DNA of 15,417 nucleotides from an uncultured Treponema sp. (GTDB lineage: Bacteria > Spirochaetota > Spirochaetia > Treponematales > Treponemataceae), in NCBI GenBank assembly GCA_937901865.1, contig CALDID010000252.1, forward strand, positions 1 through 15,417. The letters are read 5' to 3'. The notes below the pieces were generated by a model that saw only the letters and a list, made by a program, of their open reading frames with translations, was not told the origin of the DNA and did not search any database. The translations under genes and the position numbers were made by a program. Below are positions 7,146 to 14,366 of this stretch, piece by piece; position 1 is the first letter of the stretch, and each line of letters begins with the position of its first letter.

Positions 7146-8368
7146 TATAGGTTCAAATTCTCTAGCCGCTTGCACGCTTCTTCCACATCGCTTCTGTGTC
7201 CAAATGAGCTAAAGCGGATAAAGCTTTCCCCCGCAGGACCAAAGCCGCTTCCTGGAGTGGTAACGATTTGACATTCATTCAAGATTTTGTCGAACACGTC
7301 CCAGCTCTTTTGATTCGGGAAGCGAACCCACAAATACGGAGAGTTTCCGTCGAAATATACTTCAACGCCAGCCGCCTTAAAGCGAGGGGTAGTGAGAGTC
7401 GCTTTCATAATGCGTGCATTTTCAAGATAATAATCCACAAGGCTCTTCATTTCAGTCAAGCCCTCATCGTCGAGAGCCGCCAATCCGCCCGCTTGTGCAA
7501 TATTCGACGCACCGTTAAACAGCGTTGTCATCACTCTGTTCCAATCGTTTTTGACAGGTGTTCCGTCTTCATATTTCAAATCGCTCGGCACAACAGACCA
7601 ACCCAAGCGCACGCCTGTAAAGCCAGCAGGCTTCGAGAATGAGTTTACTTCGATTGCACACGTTTTCGCGCCCTCGATTTCAAAAATGCTCTTTGGCAAG
7701 TTTTCGTCGCGAATAAAGCAGAAATACGCCGCATCAAAGATGATGATACAGCCGTTTTTATTCGCAAAATCAACAAGAGCTTTGAGCTGTTCACGAGTAG
7801 CGACCGCGCCTGTAGGATTATTCGGAGAACAGAAGTAAATCAAGCTGTTTTTTTGGATTTTAGAAAGGTCTGGAAAGAAAGAATTTTCTGGCAAACAGCT
7901 CATATAGCAAATGCCCTCATAGCCGCTGCCATTATTTGCCCCTGCCGCCCCGTAGACAACAGAGCCATCGACATATACAGGATATGCAGGGTCTTGCACA
8001 GCCACATTCACATCGCGCCCAAAGAGCGTTTGGATACGAGCAATATCGCACTTTGCACCGTCAGAAATAAAAACTTCGTCTACGCTGATTTTACCAGAAT
8101 AGAAAACACGAGCAATCTTTTCTCTTAAGGCTGTGTTTCCCTGCTCATCGCCATAGCCAGAGTATCCATCTTTTGTGCCGAGAGCTTTGGCATAATCCGC
8201 CATAGCCTTGGTGATATGCGGCGTAAGCGGCTCGGTGGTATTGCCAATTCCGAGGCTGATAATCTTTGCATTAGGGTGCGAAGAGGCATATTCTCTTCTT
8301 CTCTTTGCAATTTCAGGGAACAAATATCCCGCCGTTAAATGAGAAAAACCAGTGTTTCGCTTAATCAT
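7145..8368 (-). CDS. dapL: LL-diaminopimelate aminotransferase
   Basis: PLP enzyme of class I/II aminotransferases that converts tetrahydrodipicolinate and glutamate to LL-diaminopimelate in one step, feeding lysine and peptidoglycan synthesis (the DapL route). The product is 407 aa, the usual family length. Visible residues: the PLP-binding lysine K246 in NSFSKPAGFTGVRLGW (242-257), with R254 contacting the cofactor phosphate; SPNNPTG (181-187); FDAAY (211-215); and the carboxylate-binding R385 in SFIRFSSFG. The N terminus NTGFSHLTAGYLFPEIAKR matches the family pattern (N-x-L-x-x-x-Y-L-F-x-E-I) and supports the start at 8368, although there is no Shine-Dalgarno sequence upstream. The assignment to LL-DAP rather than another aminotransferase rests on the GFTGVRLGW context and overall length. 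Confidence 0.93.
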   Translation of the reverse strand: MIKRNTGFSHLTAGYLFPEIAKRRREYASSHPNAKIISLGIGNTTEPLTPHITKAMADYAKALGTKDGYSGYGDEQGNTALREKIARVFYSGKISVDEVFISDGAKCDIARIQTLFGRDVNVAVQDPAYPVYVDGSVVYGAAGANNGSGYEGICYMSCLPENSFFPDLSKIQKNSLIYFCSPNNPTGAVATREQLKALVDFANKNGCIIIFDAAYFCFIRDENLPKSIFEIEGAKTCAIEVNSFSKPAGFTGVRLGWSVVPSDLKYEDGTPVKNDWNRVMTTLFNGASNIAQAGGLAALDDEGLTEMKSLVDYYLENARIMKATLTTPRFKAAGVEVYFDGNSPYLWVRFPNQKSWDVFDKILNECQIVTTPGSGFGPAGESFIRFSSFGHRSDVEEACKRLENLNL

Positions 8369-8377
8369 AGTAAAAGT

Positions 8378-8406
8378 ATTGTAGTATAATAAAAGTTTTT
8401 GTACAA
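8378..8406 (-). promoter_or_regulatory. Candidate promoter of dapL
   Basis: On the minus strand TACAAT (8383-8378) matches the -10 consensus at five of six positions, and a weaker TTGTAC (8406-8401) lies 17 bases upstream. The -10 box ends 9 bases before the dapL ATG, predicting a leader of about three bases. The terminator of the upstream HAD gene at 8586-8621 supports an independent dapL transcript. In the remaining gap (8407-8585) I see no riboswitch or other clear element. Confidence 0.4.
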
Positions 8407-8585
8407 TAATTTTGAGATTTTTTTATATATCTCGCTACAATTTACCTTTTAGATAACGCTTTAGCAAAGTGCTTGCTTGAAAAAGTTTCCCCTATCTGCC
8501 TTGCACCTTTAATAATAAGAGGCATTTTATCAGAAGTGCTTTTTCATTGAAGAAACTAATCATATATCTTTCGTCTCAGCATAAA

Positions 8586-8621
8586 CAAAAATCCCGCCTT
8601 TGTGCAGAGTACAGAAGACGG
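8586..8621 (-). terminator. Intrinsic terminator of the HAD phosphatase gene
   Basis: On the minus strand CCGTCTT (8621-8615) pairs with AAGGCGG (8600-8594) with one G-U pair, and the stem is followed almost at once by ATTTTTG (8591-8585). It begins 10 bases after the stop codon of the HAD gene. Confidence 0.68.
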
Positions 8622-8631
8622 AAAAAAGAAT

Positions 8632-9312
8632 TTAGCACAGCTCTTTGAGTGATTTCAGCTCTTTCCAAATGTGAGAACGAAGAGCTTTGCTCGGCTCTAA
8701 TTTATCGGGAACAAGAATACATTTCATTCCCGCTCTAATCGCACTTGTCGCTCCATTTGGGCTATCTTCTACAGCTGCGCATTTTTCTGGTGCAATGCCT
8801 AAAGAAGCTGCTGCTTTTAAGTAAATATCAGGAGCAGGTTTTGAATGTCCAACCATATCGCCCGTCGTTACACTTTCAAAATACTTTAGCAAATCAACCT
8901 GCTCTAGCTCTTTTCGCACAACAGCTTCTCGTGTAGAAGATGCAAGCGCAATCCTTATATTTTTTCCAGAAAGGCTCTCTAAACACTCCTTCGCATACGG
9001 CATAAGAGGCACTGGCTTTCCCTCACTCATCTCTACAAAAAGAGCAGAAGTGCGTTTTCTAAATGTCGCTCCATCAAAGCCCTCCACTTTTTCTTTATAT
9101 CGCTTGTCCAAATACAAAATCGTATCGTTTATATTTGTCCCCATACAAGCCGTATTAGCTTCGTCGATGTCTTCTTTTGCAATCCCGATTTCTTTTGCAG
9201 CTCTACGCCAACATTCTATCGTGATAGTTTCAGAATCAAGAAGCACGCCGTCCATATCAAAAATAATTGCTTCAATGTCGTCTTTTGTGTCGTTAAATAA
9301 AATCATAGACAT
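8632..9312 (-). CDS. HAD-superfamily phosphatase, beta-phosphoglucomutase-like
   Basis: Cytoplasmic hydrolase or mutase that works through an aspartyl-phosphate intermediate. The 226-aa product has the four HAD motifs: nucleophile D19 and acid/base D21 in FDMDGVLLDSE (18-28); the serine in LASST; the lysine in GHSKPAPDIY; and the acidic metal site in VEDSPNGATSAIRAG. An alpha-helical cap lies between motifs I and II (about 30-95), as in subfamily I enzymes such as beta-phosphoglucomutase, phosphoglycolate phosphatase and 2-deoxyglucose-6-phosphatase. The substrate cannot be read from the sequence. The start is either the ATG at 9312 or the one two codons later (9306); neither has a Shine-Dalgarno sequence. 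The gene is divergent from hflX, with 73 bases between the two starts. Confidence 0.87.
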   Translation of the reverse strand: MSMILFNDTKDDIEAIIFDMDGVLLDSETITIECWRRAAKEIGIAKEDIDEANTACMGTNINDTILYLDKRYKEKVEGFDGATFRKRTSALFVEMSEGKPVPLMPYAKECLESLSGKNIRIALASSTREAVVRKELEQVDLLKYFESVTTGDMVGHSKPAPDIYLKAAASLGIAPEKCAAVEDSPNGATSAIRAGMKCILVPDKLEPSKALRSHIWKELKSLKELC

Positions 9313-9321
9313 AAGAATACT

Positions 9322-9349
9322 ATTTTACCGTTGCATTTACAAGCGCAAA
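9322..9349 (-). promoter_or_regulatory. Candidate promoter of the HAD phosphatase gene
   Basis: TAAAAT (9327-9322, minus strand) resembles a -10 box and ends 9 bases before the ATG. A weak TTTGCG lies 16 bases upstream (9349-9344). The -35 match is poor, so this call depends mostly on the -10 box and the absence of any ribosome binding site. Confidence 0.3.
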
Positions 9350-9385
9350 TAGTGTACGATAGATAAGGGAAAATAAGGAAAAGAT

Positions 9386-10693
9386 ATGATTGACATTGAA
9401 GAAGAAAAGAATAGAAAAACAAGAGCTTTATTAGTTGCGCCTCCTGCTAAAAAAGGGGAAGACGGCACTCCGTATGAGCTAAAAGGCTTGGTTACAACGC
9501 TTGAAATGGAAATTGCAGATATTATCGTTCTTGCTCGGCGTGAAGTAACACCTGCGTATGGAATAGGAACGGGAAAAGCAAGCGAAATTGCACAAAAAGC
9601 AAAGGAAAAAGAGGCAGATTGCATTATTTTTGATTTCGACATCGACCCTACAAAGCAAAGAAACTGGGAAAAGCTTTCTGGAGTGCCGTGTTTTGACCGC
9701 CAAGAAGTGATTTTGCGCATTTTTGACGCTCGCGCTCGCACAAAAGAGGCAAATTTACAGGTTGAACTTGCAAAATTGCAGTATTCTTTGCCCAGATTGG
9801 CACATTCTTATGGCGATATGGCACGACAAAGAGGCGGAAGCTATGGTTCTAAAGGAAGCGGCGAAACACAGCTTGAATTAGACAGGCGACAAGTTGAAAT
9901 AAAAATCGACCAAGTCAAACGCGATTTAGCAAAAGTAGTGAAAGAAAGAGCTACGCAGAGAAAACAAAGAAACCGCAAAGCAGAACCATCTTGTGCATTG
10001 GTAGGCTACACAAATGCGGGAAAATCAAGTTTATTGAATGCGCTGACAAATGCGAATGTTTTGGTTGAAAACAAACTCTTTGCCACTCTTGACCCTACAA
10101 CACGCAAATTAAACGTAAAAAACGGCAAAGACATACTCATCACAGACACCGTCGGTTTCATCTCAAACTTGCCTCATAATTTGGTAAACGCATTTAAGTC
10201 AACGCTTGAAGAAGCGATACACGCGGATTTACTTCTTTTAGTAATCGATGCAAGCGATGAAAACGCCCTTATGCAATACGACACTGTAATAAAGGTGTTG
10301 AACGAAATCGGTGCAGGGGAAAATGAAAAGCTGATTTTGCTTAACAAAATGGATAAGCTCTCATCTGATGATATACTCTTCACTCGTCTTGACGAAAAGT
10401 TCCCGAATGCCTTAAAAATAAGCGCAAAGAACAAAGATTCTCTTTCGTCGCTTATTGATGTGATAATCGAAAAGCTCGCTGGAGAAATAAGAGATTACAT
10501 CGTTCCAATGGAAGAGCAAGGATTGATTTCGCTTGTTCGGCAAAGCGGATATATTATAGAAGAAGAATGGAGAGAAGAAAGCATACGCTTAAAAGCTCGT
10601 ATCGGCTCTATCGGCAACGATGCGCAAAAGGCTTCTATGCTGCTTTCTAAATACAAAGTAGAAAGTACAAACAAGGAGAAAGAAGCAAGATGA
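9386..10693 (+). CDS. hflX: Ribosome-associated GTPase HflX
   Basis: GTPase that binds the large ribosomal subunit and splits stalled or hibernating 70S ribosomes under stress. The 435-aa product has the HflX N-terminal domain, including the family motif GGSYGSKGSGETQLELDRR (150-168) and a following helical hairpin. The G domain carries G1 GYTNAGKS (207-214), G2 DPTTRK (236-241), G3 DTVGF (254-258), G4 NKMD (320-323) and G5 SAK (346-348). The C-terminal tail ends in Lys/Glu-rich residues. An AAGGA ribosome binding site at 9375-9379 sets the start. The stop codon overlaps the start of the next gene (ATGA, 10690-10693), so the two are translationally coupled. Confidence 0.96.
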   Translation: MIDIEEEKNRKTRALLVAPPAKKGEDGTPYELKGLVTTLEMEIADIIVLARREVTPAYGIGTGKASEIAQKAKEKEADCIIFDFDIDPTKQRNWEKLSGVPCFDRQEVILRIFDARARTKEANLQVELAKLQYSLPRLAHSYGDMARQRGGSYGSKGSGETQLELDRRQVEIKIDQVKRDLAKVVKERATQRKQRNRKAEPSCALVGYTNAGKSSLLNALTNANVLVENKLFATLDPTTRKLNVKNGKDILITDTVGFISNLPHNLVNAFKSTLEEAIHADLLLLVIDASDENALMQYDTVIKVLNEIGAGENEKLILLNKMDKLSSDDILFTRLDEKFPNALKISAKNKDSLSSLIDVIIEKLAGEIRDYIVPMEEQGLISLVRQSGYIIEEEWREESIRLKARIGSIGNDAQKASMLLSKYKVESTNKEKEAR

Positions 10694-11235
10694 AAAAGTT
10701 TTGGGCTTCATCATACAAAAACAACAGCACACAAGACATCTATCCGCCGCCGCAGAACTATCAAGCCAAAAAGAGCAAAGAGGTGTTGCCGCGTATTCTA
10801 TCTTTTATCGCGCTTTTTATCTTCATTGCCATAATCTTTCTTACCGCAGCTTTTTTTGCGACAAACAAGGCCTCTCTTGGAGCAGGATTAAGAAAAGCCG
10901 ACCCAAAACCATCTACGCAAAAAGAAAGCAAATATGCTTCTTATACAGAGCTTGGGCAAATGAGGCTTCAAACGGCTGATGAAAACACAGTGCTGATTTT
11001 AGAGCCGTGGTTTCCTTATAATCCAAGCGATAAGGAGTTTTACGAAGAGATAAACAAAAAAAGCAGAGCCATAAAAATTGCTATCACGTCATACTTTCGC
11101 ACAAAAACAAAAAGAGAGCTTTTAGAAAGCGGAGAGAACAAAGTGAAAAAAGAGCTTTTGACAGAGATAAACAATCTGCTTGTTATGGGGGCTTTTAATG
11201 CGATATACTTTAGCGAATATCTTTTTTTGAATTAA
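10690..11235 (+). CDS. FliL-family membrane protein
   Basis: Single-pass inner-membrane protein of 181 aa. A cytoplasmic N terminus of about 33 residues containing PPPQNY precedes a hydrophobic helix at about 34-57 (ILSFIALFIFIAIIFLTAAF). The periplasmic part, from about residue 84, resembles the FliL domain: VLILEPWFPYNPSDKEFYEE, then a helix with IKIAITSYFRTKTKRELL, KVKKELLTEINNLL, and a final beta strand NAIYFSEYLFL, the usual FliL ending. FliL surrounds the stator in the flagellar basal body and affects torque. This copy is not in a flagellar operon and overlaps hflX by four bases, so it is probably a FliL paralogue of unknown role. An AAGGAG site at 10673-10678 lies 11 bases upstream. 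The family call rests on pattern recognition. Confidence 0.72.
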   Translation: MKKFWASSYKNNSTQDIYPPPQNYQAKKSKEVLPRILSFIALFIFIAIIFLTAAFFATNKASLGAGLRKADPKPSTQKESKYASYTELGQMRLQTADENTVLILEPWFPYNPSDKEFYEEINKKSRAIKIAITSYFRTKTKRELLESGENKVKKELLTEINNLLVMGAFNAIYFSEYLFLN

Positions 11236-11237
11236 AT

Positions 11238-11266
11238 GCAACCAAAACAAAGCAGGCGGTGTCTAA
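11238..11266 (+). promoter_or_regulatory. Candidate ECF-sigma promoter of the sigma/anti-sigma operon
   Basis: GCAACC at 11238-11243 and GTCTAA at 11261-11266 are separated by 17 bases. AAC in the -35 box and TCTAA in the -10 box are typical of promoters read by RpoE-like ECF sigma factors. The site lies directly upstream of the operon encoding such a factor, which usually activates its own operon. Transcription would begin around 11272, leaving room for the GGAGG site at 11278-11282. The match could be chance; no second copy was found in the window. Confidence 0.36.
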
Positions 11267-11290
11267 GAAATTGAAATGGAGGCACTTTCT

Positions 11291-11623
11291 ATGGATATAA
11301 CATCGCCTGCCGCTCAAGTTGTTATCACTGTTATCCCCATAGTGGGTATAGTGATTGGCGGAATTGTTGTATTTTTTTATCTGTTGTGGCATCATCACGA
11401 AGTAAAACTGCAAATACAAAAAGGCACTTATGCACCGCGCAAACTGAATCTAAAAGTATTTTCACTTCTCACAGGGCTTCTTTTGGTTTGTATAGGCTCT
11501 ATACTCTCTGTTTTGTTTTTTCTTATCGAAGGCATATCCTATTCCCTTTTAGGAGGACTCATTCCGCTTGCAGTAGGAGTAGGCTTGCTTTTGTTTTACC
11601 GACTGTCAGACGACTGTCAATAG
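11291..11623 (+). CDS. Small membrane protein encoded with an ECF sigma factor
   Basis: Unrecognised 110-aa inner-membrane protein. Hydrophobic segments lie at about residues 9-32, 55-78 and 83-103. The loop after the first helix starts WHHHEVKLQIQKGTY, a pattern (His-rich turn, then a short amphipathic stretch) often seen in small membrane proteins next to ECF sigma factors. I place the start at 11291 and not the in-frame ATG at 11276, because a perfect GGAGG at 11278-11282 lies eight bases upstream of 11291, inside the longer reading. It is followed ten bases later by the sigma factor gene. It may take part in sensing or in the envelope response controlled by the sigma factor; that is inference from position. 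Confidence 0.78.
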   Translation: MDITSPAAQVVITVIPIVGIVIGGIVVFFYLLWHHHEVKLQIQKGTYAPRKLNLKVFSLLTGLLLVCIGSILSVLFFLIEGISYSLLGGLIPLAVGVGLLLFYRLSDDCQ

Positions 11624-11633
11624 ATGAAGAACA

Positions 11634-12230
11634 ATGGAAAAGGCTCTGCCTCCGTCGCTCAAAAACTTTGAAAGAATTATCGCTCAAAAACGTGATTTTG
11701 CACTCGTTAAATCGACTTTAGCGGGTGACGAAACATCGTTTTCCAAATTGATGAGCCTTTACAAAAACAAAGTAAAAGCCTTAGGTATGGGATTCTTCAA
11801 AAACGAGGCAGACACAGAAGATTTTATACAAGAAGTATTCTTAAAGGTCTATACAAAGCTAGATACGTTTCGAGGAGAAAGTTTATTTTCTACCTGGCTC
11901 ACTCGTCTTGCATATAATATCGCAATAAATTCTATACAGCGCAGAAAAGAGTTTTGCTCTTTAGCAGAAAACAAAGAGATTGTAGCAAAAGGGTTAAATC
12001 CAGAGGAGCTAGAAATCAGGAAATTGACACAAGAAGCCGTAAGAGAGGCTGTTAATGAATTAGAAGAAAAATATGCGATATGCCTTGATTTATATTTTTT
12101 CCACGATATTCAATATTCAGATATAAGTGAAATAACTGGGTTTCCAGAAAATACGATAAAGTCGCATATATTCAGAGCTAAGAAGATTTTGAAAGAAAAG
12201 CTAAAGGAGTTTTATTATGACAGACACTAA
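11634..12230 (+). CDS. ECF RNA polymerase sigma factor (RpoE-like)
   Basis: Alternative sigma factor of the extracytoplasmic-function group, 198 aa. Region 2 (about residues 34-102) includes the core-binding and -10 recognition stretch DTEDFIQEVFLKVY (60-73) and FSTWLTRLAYNIAIN (85-99). Region 4 (about 130-188) ends in a helix-turn-helix, YSDISEITGFPENTIKSHIF (151-170), followed by RAKKILKEKL. Regions 1.1 and 3 are absent, as expected. The gene overlaps the downstream anti-sigma gene by 14 bases, the usual arrangement for a partner switch in which the anti-sigma holds this protein inactive at the membrane. The ribosome binding site is weak (GAAGA just upstream), so translation may be coupled to the preceding gene. 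Confidence 0.94.
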   Translation: MEKALPPSLKNFERIIAQKRDFALVKSTLAGDETSFSKLMSLYKNKVKALGMGFFKNEADTEDFIQEVFLKVYTKLDTFRGESLFSTWLTRLAYNIAINSIQRRKEFCSLAENKEIVAKGLNPEELEIRKLTQEAVREAVNELEEKYAICLDLYFFHDIQYSDISEITGFPENTIKSHIFRAKKILKEKLKEFYYDRH

Positions 12231-12681
12231 TAAATGCGAAGAGATTATGGACACATTCCTTGCATTAGACAAAGATGAGCATATTCCGCTAAAAGTTTCG
12301 CTCCATTTGCTCGCTTGCTCTTCTTGCAGAACACAAGTAAGGCTATTAACAAAAGCAGAACATTTAGCCGCAGTGCCGCTTTATCAAAGTGTAAGCGAAA
12401 CTGATAGCACAATAGAAAGTGTGCTGAAAAAAATAAATACATCTTCTGCAACCCCAAACCCGATTTCACTTCGTGGCTGGGTAGTTGCAGGAATACTTAT
12501 GGTGCTTTTAATGCTCTGCTTTGGATTATATACAAGCACAGAAGAGCTAAAAATAGCATTTTATCTTGTCTTTGCGCTCATCATCACGATATATTGCGCG
12601 ATGTTTATCGGGTGCAACATAGACTTTTTCATAAAGAAAATAAATACCTCTGACTTTTCAGTGCAAGGCTTATCGTTTTAG
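12217..12681 (+). CDS. Zinc-binding membrane anti-sigma factor
   Basis: Likely inhibitor of the ECF sigma factor encoded just upstream. The 154-aa product begins with a short cytoplasmic domain carrying HLLACSSC (H30, C34, C37), the H-x3-C-x2-C motif of ZAS-type (zf-HC2) anti-sigma factors, with C7 as a possible fourth ligand. Two hydrophobic helices follow at about 88-107 and 113-133, with only a few residues between them. There is therefore almost no periplasmic domain and the C-terminal tail returns to the cytoplasm. A sensor input through the membrane helices, the Cys/Zn site or the neighbouring small membrane protein is more plausible than through a periplasmic domain (inference). An AAAGGAG site at 12203-12209 lies inside the sigma gene. 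Confidence 0.86.
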   Translation: MTDTNKCEEIMDTFLALDKDEHIPLKVSLHLLACSSCRTQVRLLTKAEHLAAVPLYQSVSETDSTIESVLKKINTSSATPNPISLRGWVVAGILMVLLMLCFGLYTSTEELKIAFYLVFALIITIYCAMFIGCNIDFFIKKINTSDFSVQGLSF

Positions 12682-12732
12682 CATACTTCTATAACGATTT
12701 CTCCGTTCGCTTTGCCGCTATACACATCTCTG

Positions 12733-13563
12733 TTACAACAGCTCCTTTAGCACATCTCCGATGTCGCCGTTTATGCAGATGGATTGGGGGGCGATGTCGC
12801 GCGGACAGACCGCCTCGCCGTTATTCACGCACGCATAGACCGCGTTTTTGTTCCGCGCCGTCATCTGCCAAAACGGATATTTTATGATTCCCGGAGTGTT
12901 TCCACCAACGCCCAACTCCAAAAACAAGACGTTGCCTGTGCAATCCGCTTTTCGTGTGCGCACAAAATCCGCGTAACGCGCCGCCGCTTCGCTCCAGCCC
13001 TCATCTTCCACAAACGTGCTGTCACAGCGCAGATTCATACTCATCGGCTTTTTGCACACGGGACAGCGCGGAATAAGCTCCGTCGGGATTTTCATATCGC
13101 GCTGCTTTTCGTACATCGCGCGAATTTCTGCTTCGTTGTCGTACGTCTTTTGGTGGCACGGCTCGCTGCACTGAAACAGCCCGTAATCGCCCTGCGTGTA
13201 AAACAGCCGCTTTTTGTCGAACCCCGTGCGCTGAAAACAATGGTCCACGTTCGTGGTGAGCACAAAATAATCTTTGCCGTCTACGAGCGAAAGCAAATCG
13301 CGGTATACGCTTTTAGGAATGTCCATATACCGATTTATCAGCACGTTGCGCGACCAAAATGCCCATTGCTCCTCCAGCGTTTCGTAAGGATAAAAACCGC
13401 CTGAGTACATATCGCGAAAGCCGTATTTTGCCGCAAAATCGCTAAAATACCGCTCGAATCGCTCGCCTGCATACAAAAAGCCCGCCGACGCGGAAAGCCC
13501 TGCCCCTGCGCCGATAATTATCGCGTCTGCGCGCTCTATTGCCCGTTTGAGTTTCTCAATCAT
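12733..13563 (-). CDS. Class-M sirtuin (SirTM), protein ADP-ribosyltransferase
   Basis: NAD-dependent Sir2-fold enzyme of the SirTM group, which in Staphylococcus and Streptococcus ADP-ribosylates a lipoyl-carrying GcvH-like protein and does not act as a deacetylase. The 276-aa product has the NAD loop GAGAGLSASAGF (18-29), TTNVDH (103-108), and FYTQGDYG (121-128), where Q124 stands in place of the catalytic histidine of deacetylating sirtuins, a SirTM hallmark. Four cysteines (C132, C136, C167, C170) form the zinc site, and MNLR (176-179) supplies the arginine reported as important in this class. The start at 13563 is set by GGAGG just upstream (about 13571-13575). It overlaps the macrodomain gene by 8 bases (13556-13563), so the two are translationally coupled. 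The DNA is more GC-rich than most of the window. Confidence 0.92.
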   Translation of the reverse strand: MIEKLKRAIERADAIIIGAGAGLSASAGFLYAGERFERYFSDFAAKYGFRDMYSGGFYPYETLEEQWAFWSRNVLINRYMDIPKSVYRDLLSLVDGKDYFVLTTNVDHCFQRTGFDKKRLFYTQGDYGLFQCSEPCHQKTYDNEAEIRAMYEKQRDMKIPTELIPRCPVCKKPMSMNLRCDSTFVEDEGWSEAAARYADFVRTRKADCTGNVLFLELGVGGNTPGIIKYPFWQMTARNKNAVYACVNNGEAVCPRDIAPQSICINGDIGDVLKELL

Positions 13564-14350
13564 ACAAAATCCTCCGATATATCGCCTCGTCATTTTCGCT
13601 GAACACGTTGAACACGACTTTCATCTCGCTCTTCGTTTCTGAAAGCCACTCGCGCACCGTGCGGACGGCAATTTCTGCGGCTTTTTCTGCGGGAAAACAA
13701 AACACGCCCGTAGAAATACAGCAAAACGCAATCGAGCCAACGCCGTTTTCTTGCGCGAGTTCAAGGCAGCTTTTGTAGCAATTCGCCAACTGCACGTGGT
13801 CGCGCTCGGTGAGTTTGCCGCGCACAATCGGACCGACCGTGTGAATCACAAAATCGCACGGCAGATTATACGCGCGCGTGATTTTCGCTTTGCCCGCAGG
13901 CTCGGCGTAGCCCTGCTCTTGCATAATCGCGGCACACTCGGCGCGGAGCTGAATGCCTGAGGCGCTGTGAATTGCGTTGTCGATGCACGAATGGCACGGC
14001 TGATAACAGCCTGTCAGTCCGCTGTTTGCCGCGTTCACAATCGCGCCGATTTTCAGAGTCGTGATGTCTCCGCGCCAGAGATACAACGGAGGGCGGGCGT
14101 TTGCCTGCTCGGTCGAATCAAAAATCGTCTGTGCGTCCACAATGCCGCGCGCTCGGCTTTCTTCTTGCAAATACTCGTCCTGCACGCGCAAAAAATCGCT
14201 GCTCGCGCTCTTCGCCTCTCGCACATTCACGAGCGAACGAAAGAGCCGCTTTTGCTCCGCTTCGTCGTCGGGAATTGGAATCTCGGCATACTGCGCGTCT
14301 TCCGCAATCAGATAGTCAATCAAAAATCGCCTGCGCTCGCTTTGTGTCAT
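13556..14350 (-). CDS. Zinc-containing macrodomain ADP-ribosyl hydrolase
   Basis: Removes ADP-ribose from proteins, reversing the modification made by the SirTM partner. The 264-aa product has a helical N-terminal extension (about 1-88), usual in the SirTM-linked class. The macrodomain (about 89-264) contains VNAANS (105-110), the zinc-binding GCYQPCHSCIDNAIH (114-128; C115/C119, H120 and C122 are the candidate ligands), VIHTVGP (168-174) and the diphosphate loop CISTGVFCFP (211-220). The start at 14350 is chosen because AAGGAGGG lies just upstream and the longer in-frame reading to 14449 would run back into the rrf2 gene. It sits 16 bases after the rrf2-type gene and overlaps the sirtuin gene, so one operon makes both the writer and the eraser. 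Confidence 0.93.
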   Translation of the reverse strand: MTQSERRRFLIDYLIAEDAQYAEIPIPDDEAEQKRLFRSLVNVREAKSASSDFLRVQDEYLQEESRARGIVDAQTIFDSTEQANARPPLYLWRGDITTLKIGAIVNAANSGLTGCYQPCHSCIDNAIHSASGIQLRAECAAIMQEQGYAEPAGKAKITRAYNLPCDFVIHTVGPIVRGKLTERDHVQLANCYKSCLELAQENGVGSIAFCCISTGVFCFPAEKAAEIAVRTVREWLSETKSEMKVVFNVFSENDEAIYRRILYD

Positions 14351-14366
14351 ACGCCCTCCTTCTTTC

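Noticed and set aside
8401..8585. Leader region upstream of dapL as a lysine riboswitch
   Set aside because: No conserved helices or long structured leader are visible, and the likely promoter lies downstream of this stretch.
11202..11228. Possible terminator GATAT-loop-ATATC followed by seven T at the end of the FliL-like gene
   Set aside because: The 5-bp stem has only one G-C pair and lies within the coding sequence; too weak to call.
12784..13404. Plus-strand open frame (206 codons) opposite the sirtuin gene
   Set aside because: Antisense shadow in GC-rich DNA, Arg/His/Ala-rich and without motifs; the minus-strand sirtuin motifs are unambiguous.
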